A DNA stretch of 64,000 bases from Roseivirga pacifica (GTDB lineage: Bacteria; Bacteroidota; Bacteroidia; Cytophagales; Cyclobacteriaceae): contig NZ_FOIR01000002.1 of NCBI RefSeq assembly GCF_900111145.1, forward strand, positions 1-64,000, written 5' to 3'. Made by a program: the position numbers and the translations under genes. Below the pieces are notes generated by a model, which worked only from the letters and a program-made list of their open reading frames with translations, did not search any database and was not told where the DNA came from. Positions 1 through 8,232 of this stretch are shown here, in pieces (the stretch's first letter is position 1; every line of letters starts with the position of its first letter).

Positions 1-12
1 TAAAAGATAACC

Positions 13-498
13 ATGAATACACTGATTTTGACTCAGAGAAAAGCCCGAAATATTGCACTCTTATTGGTTCTGGTAGCCCTGTTTTTAATGGGCTTCCTTA
101 CATCCTGCAAAGATGATGACGGGCCATTAACGCCAAGTGCCAGAGAATTAGCCTTCGAAAAACTATCTGGCGACTGGGACTTGGGCAATGGAGCAGGCCG
201 AATAGAAGTAGATGGCACAGATGTTAGTGCCAACTACCCAGGCTTTACTTTATCCTTTACCGATGGCGGCTACACCACCACAAATGGAGCCGACTTGTTC
301 AATGCAAGCGGTAGCTGGCAATGGACGGAGGAGGATGCTAAAATGCTATCGTTGGACGATGGTAAGGAAGTAACGATTACCCTACTAAACGAGAATCGTT
401 TTACCTTCACCTTTAGCCATGCAGGAGGCAGCAGTGCCAATGGCATCAATACCTCTAATGGCATAGAAGGCAATTACACCATAAGCGTAGTAAAGTAA
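13..498 (+). CDS. Lipocalin-like surface lipoprotein, function unknown
   Basis: This 161-residue protein has an N-terminal hydrophobic segment (about residues 12-30) ending in a lipobox, LTSC, so it should be a lipoprotein. The acidic run KDDD directly after the cysteine matches the lipoprotein export signal described for Bacteroidetes surface lipoproteins. The mature part is a small beta-rich domain with GDWDLGNG, NYPGFTLSFT and SGSWQW segments, a pattern seen in small lipocalin-like Bacteroidetes lipoproteins (family recall, not searched). No catalytic motif is visible. A hairpin terminator follows. The upstream neighbour lies outside the window, so operon context is unknown. Confidence 0.8.
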   Translation: MNTLILTQRKARNIALLLVLVALFLMGFLTSCKDDDGPLTPSARELAFEKLSGDWDLGNGAGRIEVDGTDVSANYPGFTLSFTDGGYTTTNGADLFNASGSWQWTEEDAKMLSLDDGKEVTITLLNENRFTFTFSHAGGSSANGINTSNGIEGNYTISVVK

Positions 499-521
499 TT
501 ATTTGTACTTAACAGCTTACA

Positions 522-552
522 AACCCGGACATGAAAGTGTCGGGGTTTTTTA
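522..552 (+). terminator. Rho-independent terminator after the first lipoprotein gene
   Basis: The arms AACCCGGACA and TGTCGGGGTT pair with one G-G mismatch around a 6-base loop, followed by TTTTTT. It lies 24 bp after the stop codon. Confidence 0.75.
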
Positions 553-569
553 TTGAAATGGAATTACTG

Positions 570-650
570 CTTTGACAAATTTTTAGCTCGATGAATTGAC
601 AGTGCTGCCGTATAAGCCGTCAGTCCGTTGAATCAGTTTGTCAAAGTTTT
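570..650. repeat. Dispersed ~80-bp element with inverted ends, copy A
   Basis: It begins CTTTGACAAATTTTTAG and ends CAGTTTGTCAAAGTTT, so the ends are inverted repeats of each other. Its interior closely matches copy C at 24656-24736, sharing TAGCTCGAT, AATTGA, TGCTG, ATAAGCCG and AGTCC. Confidence 0.75.
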
Positions 651-774
651 ATTACTGCTGAAGTCGCTTTGGTGAGGACACCTAAGCTGGCGCAGGTGGA
701 TACCCATCATCGTTTGTAATTAGGATGTACGAAAGGTCGATTTGCAATCGGTATATAGGCGGTTAATCCCGATA

Positions 775-854
775 ACTTTGACAAACTTTTAGATAGTGAA
801 ACTGATGCCATTATGGATGGTTAATAAGCCTCTTGATCCAGTTTGTCAAAGTTT
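775..854. repeat. Dispersed ~80-bp element with inverted ends, copy B
   Basis: It has the same inverted ends (AACTTTGACAAACTTTTAG and CCAGTTTGTCAAAGTTT) and the same length as copies A and C. The interior is more diverged. Confidence 0.7.
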
Positions 855-1039
855 ACTTACTGTTTTCTGATTAACTAATGCACTGATAACCGACCAAGGT
901 GCAAGGCCGATAGGGATTCTTTCGGTCATTCATTCGCCTTGTCGGCTCATGAGTTTCCTCAGAAAGACGGTGTATGTGGAGCTTTGTGCTAGCTCACTAT
1001 GAACCATAAACAGGTTTACCTATAACTAGACCGTTTGGC

Positions 1040-1070
1040 AGGCCTCTCCGCTACGGTCGAGGAGAAAAGG
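1040..1070. repeat. 31-bp repeat identical to 24996-25026
   Basis: The block starts AGGCCTCTCCGCTACGGTCG and ends GAGAAAAGG. I read it as base-for-base identical to the copy at 24996-25026. It contains the short inverted arms CTCTCCG and CGAGGAG. Confidence 0.75.
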
Positions 1071-1184
1071 AGAATGTCTAGGTTGAGCATAACCTGAAGC
1101 CCTATGAGGGCGAAATGTTATAATGCAAATATGTACAGAGGGCACCAAGCTTCGTAGAAGCGACATGTTTCAGAGTCTATCTAA

Positions 1185-1255
1185 GTTTTGTGACTAAAGG
1201 CACAATGACACTACTTGTACTTTTTATTTACTTACTACTAGTTCCTAACGGGACA
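1185..1255. repeat. Intergenic repeat of the TAAAGGCACAA / TCC-TAA-GGACA type, copy 1
   Basis: GTTTTGTGACTAAAGGCACA is followed about 45 bp later by GTTCCTAACGGGACA. The same two conserved boxes at the same spacing occur at 25121-25197 and 26561-26633. This copy is the most diverged of the three. Confidence 0.6.
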
Positions 1256-1326
1256 TGGCTATAGTAAACGTTTGGTCAATAATTAAGATTGCCCTATGGT
1301 AAAGACGGGAAGCTTCCTAAAACATC

Positions 1327-1479
1327 AAGAGGCTGTCTCAAAAGCCAACTACTTTCGTCATTCCCAGCCTGCCTGCCGCAGGCAGGCTTGACTGGGAATC
1401 TCCTCCAGGTTTTAGCCTGGTTTAATGAGGTTGCCGATTGGTGTTGGGGAATGACGTTTAGCTTTTGAGACAGCCTCTT
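1327..1479. repeat. Long inverted repeat (MITE-like), copy 1
   Basis: The ends are AAGAGGCTGTCTCAAAAGC and GCTTTTGAGACAGCCTCTT, a perfect 19-bp inverted repeat. Inside are CATTCCCAG and a CCTGCCTGCCGCAGGCAGG palindrome. A shorter relative lies at 57354-57449. There is no coding capacity, so it could be a non-autonomous mobile element or a hairpin terminator. Confidence 0.75.
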
Positions 1480-1502
1480 GGAATGCTATTTAAAATGAAA
1501 TG

Positions 1503-2585
1503 CTAAGCTTTTTGAGCTGCTTTTATCACTTCTAAAAATTCATCACTTAGAAGACTATAGTTAAATACCGCCAAGCCTTCCGAGCCACCAGCTTTTGCCA
1601 TTTCTATTGATTGCCTTACCTCTTCCGCATTTTTGTCGTGCAGGTATTGCGCAGTATAGAGCGGCTTGCTGCCTTTTAGTGCATCAACTCCCTCGCGCGT
1701 TGCCGTTCTCACAAACTCTACCGGCTCATCGTACATTTTGTAATAGATCATCGGGAATACAAAATCAAGGTCCCAATCGTCCCAAGCTTGTCTCACGAAT
1801 TTTCGGGCTAGGCTAGGAGATGCAAACACTGAAGCCGAAAGCTTCTTCTTACGTTCATGAACACCTGCAGCTATTTTGTTCACCACTTCGGTAATAGAAT
1901 CGTAGCGGAACTGTTTCCAGTCCTCATCTTGGCTTGGGTCTTCTTTATCCAATGGATCGTAGCCACTTTTAGCCTTGAACTTATCGCGGCAAGTATCGCA
2001 ATAGCAGAAGTCATATTCCGGCATTTCATGGTCTTGCACCAAATCGTACTTCGACCATAGGCCAGGAGGGAGAATTACATCGCAAAAGCGCACATAATCA
2101 AGCTGAACACCGTCAAGGCCTTCAAGGTCGCATATGTCCATCATTTTGTTGAAGATGTATTCTTGTACCTCTGGTTTATTTGGGCATAGCCATTGGTAGT
2201 AGTCTACATAAGGTCGCACATCCAAACTTGAGTTTCCTTCGCGGCTTACTGCATACCACTCTGGGTGTGCCTGAGCTTCTTTGTCACCTGGCTGGTTCAT
2301 CGTCCACACCCAAGCATGTATTTCTAGCCCTAGAGCCTTTGCTTCAGGAATAGCTGTAGGCAAGGTATTGTGGCCACCGCCAACCAGTACGCCATGAAAG
2401 CCGGCTTCTTTTAGTTTAGTGAATTCTTGTTTCCAGTCTTCTGAAGTTTTGTCGTCTCCACCAGTCCATACCCAAAGCTTAAAATCTTCGTTTGGAGTAG
2501 CTTCGCAGCCAGTGAAAAAAGTTGGGAATGCCAAAGCGGCTCCTGTTCCCAGTCCTAGTTGTTTTAAAAAAGTACGCTTATTCAT
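1503..2585 (-). CDS. GHL10-like (family 10 glycosylhydrolase-type) lipoprotein
   Basis: This 360-residue protein is probably a secreted TIM-barrel hydrolase. The signal peptide ends in a lipobox at Cys27 (FFTGC). The mature part has ELKEAGFHGVL-type barrel segments, a GLEIHAWVWT strand and LDGVQLDYVRF (about 157-167), which resembles the HxDY-R/F motif of the glycosyl-hydrolase-like GHL10 family. There is a CYCDTC cysteine cluster at 194-199. The start overlaps the end of the upstream CBM9-like gene by 8 bp, so the two are translationally coupled. The likely role is glycan cleavage at the envelope, with substrate unknown. The family call is from motif recall and was not searched. Confidence 0.7.
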   Translation of the reverse strand: MNKRTFLKQLGLGTGAALAFPTFFTGCEATPNEDFKLWVWTGGDDKTSEDWKQEFTKLKEAGFHGVLVGGGHNTLPTAIPEAKALGLEIHAWVWTMNQPGDKEAQAHPEWYAVSREGNSSLDVRPYVDYYQWLCPNKPEVQEYIFNKMMDICDLEGLDGVQLDYVRFCDVILPPGLWSKYDLVQDHEMPEYDFCYCDTCRDKFKAKSGYDPLDKEDPSQDEDWKQFRYDSITEVVNKIAAGVHERKKKLSASVFASPSLARKFVRQAWDDWDLDFVFPMIYYKMYDEPVEFVRTATREGVDALKGSKPLYTAQYLHDKNAEEVRQSIEMAKAGGSEGLAVFNYSLLSDEFLEVIKAAQKA

Positions 2586-3669
2586 TTGTTCTTATTTCTT
2601 TCCATAGCCTACCGGTTTCGTCAATGTGCCAGTAAATACCTGCATCAAACGGATGCTGCATTATGACATGATAACGGTACTGATCGGCTTGAATTAACCA
2701 TTCAATTTTTCTGCCCACCTGAAAGCTTTCCTGACTCAGTAGCGAGTCCTTTTCAGCCGAGTAGGTTCCGTGTGCTCTTTTATTCTGAATTTGTTTTCTG
2801 TGAATATCATAAAGCACTTGGCGAACCTCTTCAGAGCCAAAATCTGCATAAAAGTCGTCTTTGCTATCTGGATTTTCCTTAAAAATCACCTCGCCCCAAA
2901 ACTCAGGTTCGTGCATAGCTATAGCGCGCTGTGGCGACCATACCCAATTGTTTTCTGGCAGGTTTTTACCTGTGTCTTTGTTCTTTTTCTTTACATATTC
3001 GCCATCAATCACTTCGGTTTCCCATTGTACGCGCGAAAAGTTTACGCGCCAAATATCGTTGTTCTTTGGTGGTGACGAAACCCTTGTGGTTTCTTTGAAA
3101 GAAGCCCAAGGAATGGCCACTTCTACCGACCAACCTTTGTCTTTGTCAGAAGGGTCGTTAAGTGTACCATCTATTTGTACGGCCGATTGTAAACCAGGAA
3201 TATCAAACTGGTCAATGGCATGGCCGCCATCTCTATAAGGGCGGGTGAGCAACAAATCCCAAACCGTATTGAAAGCATTCATTTCAAACTCGGTATAGTA
3301 GTGTGTGTCACCATCCGGGTCTATGAAAATCTCAAAATCATTGTCGTAAAAAATCACGGCATCTCTTTCCGTAAGCTTCGCCCAAACATGTGGTTCTTCC
3401 ATTTCCGCATAAAAATAGAAGTACGTATCATCCCAAGTCATTTTCACTTGTGTGTCGAAGTAGGGCTTAGGCTTTTTGTCTCCCTCAATGTCTACAAACT
3501 TGGCTGTCCAAGAAGCATTCTTCCAGCTTTCTTCATTGGCGCTGCCATCAACAGTAATGTTGTCGGTGGCTTTTTTGCTAATGTATGCACGGCCTTCAAT
3601 TAAGTTATTCTGCCCTTGGCAACTCGTTATGAGCAATAGAAAAAATAGAGTAGGGAAAAGTTTACGCAT
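2578..3669 (-). CDS. CBM9-like carbohydrate-binding lipoprotein
   Basis: This 363-residue lipoprotein has a signal ending LITSC with Cys17. Residues of about 30-240 look like a carbohydrate-binding family 9-like beta-sandwich: ATDNITVDGSANEESWKNASW opens the domain, and DTQVKMTWDDTYFYFYAEMEEPHVWA and DNDFEIFIDPDGD are typical of it. The C-terminal about 100 residues are helical and unassigned. The gene precedes and overlaps the GHL10-like gene, so the pair likely forms a glycan-binding and glycan-cleaving unit. A terminator of the upstream transporter gene overlaps its start codon. Confidence 0.72.
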   Translation of the reverse strand: MRKLFPTLFFLLLITSCQGQNNLIEGRAYISKKATDNITVDGSANEESWKNASWTAKFVDIEGDKKPKPYFDTQVKMTWDDTYFYFYAEMEEPHVWAKLTERDAVIFYDNDFEIFIDPDGDTHYYTEFEMNAFNTVWDLLLTRPYRDGGHAIDQFDIPGLQSAVQIDGTLNDPSDKDKGWSVEVAIPWASFKETTRVSSPPKNNDIWRVNFSRVQWETEVIDGEYVKKKNKDTGKNLPENNWVWSPQRAIAMHEPEFWGEVIFKENPDSKDDFYADFGSEEVRQVLYDIHRKQIQNKRAHGTYSAEKDSLLSQESFQVGRKIEWLIQADQYRYHVIMQHPFDAGIYWHIDETGRLWKEIRTNE

Positions 3670-3697
3670 AAAAAAACCTCTTCGGTTATGAAGAGGT
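3668..3697 (-). terminator. Terminator of the NSS transporter gene
   Basis: Read on the minus strand, ACCTCTT and AAGAGGT arms enclose CATAACCG and are followed by a run of Ts. The T-run touches the start codon of the CBM9-like gene, so that gene may rely on read-through or on a very close promoter. Confidence 0.7.
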
Positions 3698-3723
3698 CGA
3701 ATATCTTAAATAAGTATGATTTA

Positions 3724-5115
3724 TTAAAAGAGGTTTACACCAAAGTAGGTCTTTAGTACAGTTACCACGAAAATAAAGGCCAAAATGGTTGGTGCTAAAT
3801 AGCCAATGGCAAAGTTCAAGTATTTCTGAACAAAAGAACCTTTATAGTTAGGTGCTCCGTTGGCAAGCTCTTCGTCAAGGTTGTGCTTCTTCCAAACATG
3901 AGCCGCAAAGAACACAATTAAACAACCACCAAGCGGCAGGAATGAATCGTTGGCAACATTGGCAATAAAGCTCAAGAAGTCGGTAGCACCTTCAGCACCT
4001 GGGTAAGTAATAAAATTGGTGAAGAAATCTGAGTAGCCATTACCTAGTAGGGAAGGAATACCGATAAGGTAAATTAAACCAGCTACAATCCATACAGCAC
4101 GCTTTCTTACTACTTTGTGCTCGTCTACAACATAGGCAACAGGTACCTCAAGTAAAGATACCGTAGAGGTAAGGGCAGCAAAGCAAAGCAAAACAAAGAA
4201 TACGGTACCTGCAATAGCACCTAGCGTTCCGCCAATAGTTCCGAAAATTTGAGGTAGGGTGACAAATATTAGTGCTGGCCCGCTGCCTACACCGTCCATT
4301 GAACCACCACTCATAAAACCAATTAGTGGAAAGATCATCATACCGGCAATTACGGCAATACCAACATCGGCAAGGGTAATAAATGCTGCTGCAGAAACTA
4401 TGTTTTCTTTTTTGTTTACATAAGAACCGTAGGTGATTAAAGCACCCATACCCAATGAAAGCGAGAAGAAAGCTTGTCCTAAAGCGCTTGTTACAACTTC
4501 TGCATTAATCTCAGAAAAATCTGGTACCAAGTAAAACTTGAGTCCGTCCATTGCATTTGGTAGGGTAAGTGAATAAACCACCAAAGCCAATATCATAATG
4601 ATTAGGGTAGGCATAAGGAATTTAGCTGCCTTTTCAATTCCACCCGAAACACCTTTGGAAACTACATATGCAGTGGTGCCCATAAATAGTAAGCCGTATG
4701 CGCCTACTTTAAAAACGTCTTTAACAAATTCTCCGAATTGGTCGGCAATGCCGAAGTTTCCGGCTGCCATCTCGAAGATGTATCCGAAGGCCCAACCGGC
4801 AATTACATTGTAGAATGAAAGAATAAGGAAACCACTGAAGATTCCCATTTTTCCTACAAAGTTCCACTTTTTAAAGCCTAATGCATTGAAGGCGCCAACA
4901 GGGTTTTTCTCTGTTTTTCTACCTATAGCAATTTCAGTAACCATTACAGGATAACATAGTATGAAACAGAAAATGAGGTACATAACTACAAAGGCAGCGC
5001 CACCGCCTTGTCCTACCTCATAGGGGAATCCCCAAATGTTACCCAAACCAACAGCCGAACCTGCAGCTGCCGCAATAAATCCTAGTCTACTAGAGAATCC
5101 TCCTCTTGATGCCAT
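3724..5115 (-). CDS. Sodium-dependent neurotransmitter:sodium symporter (NSS) family transporter
   Basis: This 463-residue polytopic inner membrane protein of the LeuT/NSS fold probably couples Na+ entry to uptake of an amino acid or related solute. The N-terminus has the unwound TM1 signature GSAVGLGNIWGFPYEVGQGG, and about 11 hydrophobic segments follow. The conserved arginine of the usual WRFP motif (extracellular gate Arg30 in LeuT) is Gly here. Length matches bacterial family members. It is divergent from the DUF819 gene across a 196-bp gap, which may hold promoters for both. The substrate cannot be predicted from sequence. Confidence 0.9.
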   Translation of the reverse strand: MASRGGFSSRLGFIAAAAGSAVGLGNIWGFPYEVGQGGGAAFVVMYLIFCFILCYPVMVTEIAIGRKTEKNPVGAFNALGFKKWNFVGKMGIFSGFLILSFYNVIAGWAFGYIFEMAAGNFGIADQFGEFVKDVFKVGAYGLLFMGTTAYVVSKGVSGGIEKAAKFLMPTLIIMILALVVYSLTLPNAMDGLKFYLVPDFSEINAEVVTSALGQAFFSLSLGMGALITYGSYVNKKENIVSAAAFITLADVGIAVIAGMMIFPLIGFMSGGSMDGVGSGPALIFVTLPQIFGTIGGTLGAIAGTVFFVLLCFAALTSTVSLLEVPVAYVVDEHKVVRKRAVWIVAGLIYLIGIPSLLGNGYSDFFTNFITYPGAEGATDFLSFIANVANDSFLPLGGCLIVFFAAHVWKKHNLDEELANGAPNYKGSFVQKYLNFAIGYLAPTILAFIFVVTVLKTYFGVNLF

Positions 5116-5311
5116 ATTTAGAAAATTAAAATTCGAATATATGGGATTATTCGCTTTGGGCGGTAGGAAAAACTGAAAAAGTCCGAGCGATTCTATAAAT
5201 GGTAAGGCGGCCGATTTTGCCCTCCACTCGAAAGGTTAATAGACAGGCCATATGGCTTGAATTAAGAGAATAAAGGAAAATGCCTTATAATTGAATTTTT
5301 AGAATTGCCTT

Positions 5312-6565
5312 ATGGAACCATACTTTACCAACGATGCCATAGTATTGGGAATGCTCATGCTTTTGATTGCATGGGTGTTTAAAACTTCAAGCTCTGATAA
5401 CCCAAAATGGAAGAAGTTTTACACTTATGTGCCTAGCATTCTGCTATGTTACTTTTTGCCAGGTTTGTTGAACTGGCCGCTAGGTTTGGTTTCTGGTGAG
5501 CAGTCGCAGCTCTATTTTATGGCTTCGCGCTACCTTTTACCAGCTTCTTTAATTCTACTTTGTTTAAGCATTGATTTAAAGGGAATTATTAACCTTGGTC
5601 CAAAGGCATTGATTATGTTCTTTGCTGCAACTGTGGGTATTGTACTTGGTGGCCCAATTGCGATTTTGCTGATTTCTACCATTGCACCAAGTGTGTTAGA
5701 TATTGGCAACGGCCAAGAGGTATGGCGTGGTATGTCTACCGTAGCTGGTAGCTGGATTGGTGGTGGTGCCAATCAAGCATCTATGAAAGAGATTTTTGAA
5801 GTTGGTGACGACCTGTTTGCCACCATGATTGTGGTAGACGTGATCTGTGCTAATATATGGACAGGCTTTTTACTGTATGGGGCGAGTATTTCTAAGAAAG
5901 TAGATGGCTGGCTAAAGTCAGACACCTCATCAATCGATGACTTAAAGAGGAGAGTAGAAAACTACTCGGCTAGCATTGCTAGAAACCCGACTACAACAGA
6001 CCTTATGGTGATTCTGGCCATCGGCTTTGGTGGTACAGCTTTGGCACATTGGGGTTCAGACCTAATAGCACCTTGGATGGAAACAAAAGCAGACTGGCTA
6101 GATAGAAATAACTTAAGCTCTTTGACCAGTGGCTTCTTCTGGATTGTAGTAGTAGCCACCACTGTTGGGGTTGGGCTTTCATTTACAAAATACAGAAGCT
6201 ATGAAGGGGCAGGAGCATCTAAGATGGGTAGCGTTTTCATTTTTGTGTTGGTAGCCACCATTGGTATGAACATGAACATTGGTGAAATATTCGATAACCT
6301 TGGACTATTCTCAATCGGCATTACCTGGATGCTAGTGCATGTAATCATTATGATTGTAGTAGCCAAAATCATCAAGGCACCATTCTTCTTTGTAGCTGTA
6401 GGGAGTCAGGCAAACGTAGGAGGTGCGGCTTCAGCGCCTGTAGTGGCTTCGGCATTTAGCCCGGCCTTGGCACCAGTGGGAGTTTTGCTTGCAGTGTTGG
6501 GGTATGCGCTCGGTACTTATGGCGCATTAATGTGTGCGCAGCTTATGGAAAGCGTATCTCCTTAA
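5312..6565 (+). CDS. DUF819 family integral membrane protein
   Basis: This 417-residue protein has about 10-12 transmembrane segments. Features that recall the DUF819 (YjcL-like) family are LLCLSIDLKGIINLGPKALIMF, AGSWIGGGANQASMKEIFEVGDDLFATMIVVD and a C-terminal VGSQANVGGAASAPVVASAFSP block. This family resembles secondary transporters, but its substrate is not established. The gene stands alone, is divergent from the NSS transporter, and is followed by a 225-bp gap carrying the promoter of the next gene. Confidence 0.82.
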   Translation: MEPYFTNDAIVLGMLMLLIAWVFKTSSSDNPKWKKFYTYVPSILLCYFLPGLLNWPLGLVSGEQSQLYFMASRYLLPASLILLCLSIDLKGIINLGPKALIMFFAATVGIVLGGPIAILLISTIAPSVLDIGNGQEVWRGMSTVAGSWIGGGANQASMKEIFEVGDDLFATMIVVDVICANIWTGFLLYGASISKKVDGWLKSDTSSIDDLKRRVENYSASIARNPTTTDLMVILAIGFGGTALAHWGSDLIAPWMETKADWLDRNNLSSLTSGFFWIVVVATTVGVGLSFTKYRSYEGAGASKMGSVFIFVLVATIGMNMNIGEIFDNLGLFSIGITWMLVHVIIMIVVAKIIKAPFFFVAVGSQANVGGAASAPVVASAFSPALAPVGVLLAVLGYALGTYGALMCAQLMESVSP

Positions 6566-6712
6566 CTAGAAGAATTCAGTTAGAATGCTCATCCGCAATC
6601 TTTTGAATTAAATATTACATCTAAAAATGGCAATATTTATTAAGTTGTTGTCTGTTTAGTAGGTAGTTATAAAAATTGCATTTTACACTTTTAAATTATA
6701 TGTGAACGGTGA

Positions 6713-6752
6713 TTTGAATACTGTGAAAGTATTTTATTAGGTTTGCGACAAG
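6713..6752 (+). promoter_or_regulatory. Predicted Bacteroidetes-type promoter of the OmpA/TSP3 gene
   Basis: TTTG at 6713-6716 and TAGGTTTG at 6738-6745 are separated by 21 bp. This matches the Bacteroidetes sigma-ABfr consensus (TTTG, 19-21 bp, TAnnTTTG). A start near 6752 would give a ~40-base leader. Confidence 0.6.
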
Positions 6753-6790
6753 GTTTTAGTCTTATATCATTTACAACTAATTAAAACCTT

Positions 6791-8185
6791 ATGAAAAAAA
6801 CCTTTTTACTACTCGCACTTTCGCTTTTTTCTATTGGCTTAAGTGCACAAACAAAAGACTCCCCGTGGTGGCTAGCTGTAGACGGTGTAAGCAACAAATT
6901 CGACTTTAGTTATTACGATGGTCTTTTCGACTTCTCTGAGAATACTTTAGGTATTCGTGTGGCTGCTGAGCGTTACTTGAACAGTAGCTTTGATTTGGAT
7001 CTGGGCGTTTCTTACGGAGCTTTAAAGCATGAAGATGTTTTCGATGGTGCCGTAGCAGATCTTACTACTCGTATTTATTACAAGTTTAATAATGGTTACT
7101 TCCTAAAGGAAGAATCTAGGTTTGCTCCTTACTTGTTTGCAGGTATTGGATTAACATCATATTCTAAAGTGGAGCCTTTCTACGAAGAGTATAATGACGG
7201 TGTTTATGCCACTACGCCTTTTGGGCTAGGTTTTAGATTTTTGGTAAGCGAAAATTTCGAAATCAATACTAAGGCAGCCTTCAATAAAAGTATTTCCTAT
7301 GCGCCTAACTATATGCAGTATGGTATAGGTGTGTCTTTTGCCTTATCGAGAAATAAGGACAAAGATGGCGATGGCGTACCAAACAAAGAGGACAACTGTC
7401 CTGATGAAGCAGGTCCAGCCGAAAACAACGGTTGCCCTTGGCCTGATACCGATGGTGATGGTGTGATCGATAAAGATGATGCGTGCCCAACCGTTAAAGG
7501 TAATTCGGCTAGCGGTTGTCCAGATGCCGATGGTGATGGCGTACCAGACGACAAGGACGAATGCCCTCAATTAGCAGGTTCGCTTAATGGCTGCCCAGAT
7601 GCTGATGGAGATGGTGTGAAAGACAGCGAAGATGAATGTCCTAACACTGCAGGGAGTTTAAATGGTTGCCCTGATAGAGATGGTGATGGCGTAAAAGACA
7701 GTGAAGACAAGTGTCCTTCAGTAGCTGGAGGCGCCAATGGCTGCCCAGATTCTGATGGAGATGGTGTGCTAGATAATGAGGACAACTGTCCAAATACTGC
7801 AGGTTCGCTCAATGGCTGTCCTTCGCCTGCCGAAAAGGCTGATGAAGTACTAAAGTTGGCTTCAGGTCAGATTAAGTTTGCTTTGAGTAGTGATGAACTT
7901 AACGCTACGGCTAAAGCCGCACTGGATAAAGTAGCAGCGTTATTGAAGCAAACCTCGCTTAAACTAAGAATTGATGGATATGCTGATAGTACTGGTCCAG
8001 AAGAATTCAATACTTGGATTTCAAAGCAGAGAGCAAGAGCCGTTAAAGATTATCTGCAGTCTAAAGGAGTTGATGCCAATAGATTAGAAGTTAGCCCAAT
8101 GGGTGAAAGCAATCCACTAGCAGATAACAGTACCTCTAATGGTCGGGCGCTTAACAGAAGAGTAGAGTTTAAAGTACTCAACTAA
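6791..8185 (+). CDS. OmpA family porin with thrombospondin type 3 repeats
   Basis: This is a 464-residue outer membrane protein. A Sec signal peptide ends near residue 20 (LSAQ). Residues 21-190 form a predicted 8-strand-type barrel. Residues 190-345 hold six DxDGDGVxDxxDxCP calcium-binding type 3 repeats. Residues 350-464 are an OmpA/Pal peptidoglycan-binding domain with LRIDGYADSTG, ISKQRARAVKDYL and NGRALNRRVEF. The protein should anchor the outer membrane to the wall. It is monocistronic, with its own predicted promoter and a bidirectional terminator. Confidence 0.93.
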   Translation: MKKTFLLLALSLFSIGLSAQTKDSPWWLAVDGVSNKFDFSYYDGLFDFSENTLGIRVAAERYLNSSFDLDLGVSYGALKHEDVFDGAVADLTTRIYYKFNNGYFLKEESRFAPYLFAGIGLTSYSKVEPFYEEYNDGVYATTPFGLGFRFLVSENFEINTKAAFNKSISYAPNYMQYGIGVSFALSRNKDKDGDGVPNKEDNCPDEAGPAENNGCPWPDTDGDGVIDKDDACPTVKGNSASGCPDADGDGVPDDKDECPQLAGSLNGCPDADGDGVKDSEDECPNTAGSLNGCPDRDGDGVKDSEDKCPSVAGGANGCPDSDGDGVLDNEDNCPNTAGSLNGCPSPAEKADEVLKLASGQIKFALSSDELNATAKAALDKVAALLKQTSLKLRIDGYADSTGPEEFNTWISKQRARAVKDYLQSKGVDANRLEVSPMGESNPLADNSTSNGRALNRRVEFKVLN

Positions 8186-8203
8186 TAAGTGTTTATGAGA
8201 AAT

Positions 8204-8230
8204 AAAAAAGGTGGCTAAGCCACCTTTTTT
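8204..8230. terminator. Bidirectional terminator between convergent genes
   Basis: AAAAAAGGTGGCTTAGCC-type symmetry: the arms AAAAAAGGTGGCT and AGCCACCTTTTTT are perfect, with A and T runs on the two sides. It serves the OmpA gene on the plus strand and the gene ending at 8233 on the minus strand. Confidence 0.85.
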
Positions 8231-8232
8231 AT

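Larger units (their letters stand above)
499..1502. other. 1-kb non-coding gap filled with dispersed repeats
   Basis: No convincing gene is visible on either strand. The gap holds two copies of an element with inverted ends (570-650, 775-854), a block shared with 24819-24887 (683-751), a short block shared with 22363-22420 (868-923), a 31-bp stretch identical to 24996-25026 (1040-1070), a block related to 25121-25197 and 26561-26633 (1185-1255), and a long inverted repeat (1327-1479). Most of these recur in the same order in the gap at 24.5-25.3 kb. Confidence 0.7.

Noticed and set aside
7305-7812. Several minus-strand open frames opposite the OmpA/TSP3 gene
   Set aside because: They are shadows of the repeated DGDG codons on the plus strand and have low-complexity Ser/Pro/His-rich translations with no homologous look.
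7309-7812. Tandem repeats at 7360-7830 as a mobile or variable repeat array
   Set aside because: They encode calcium-binding type 3 repeats of the OmpA protein, a standard family feature.
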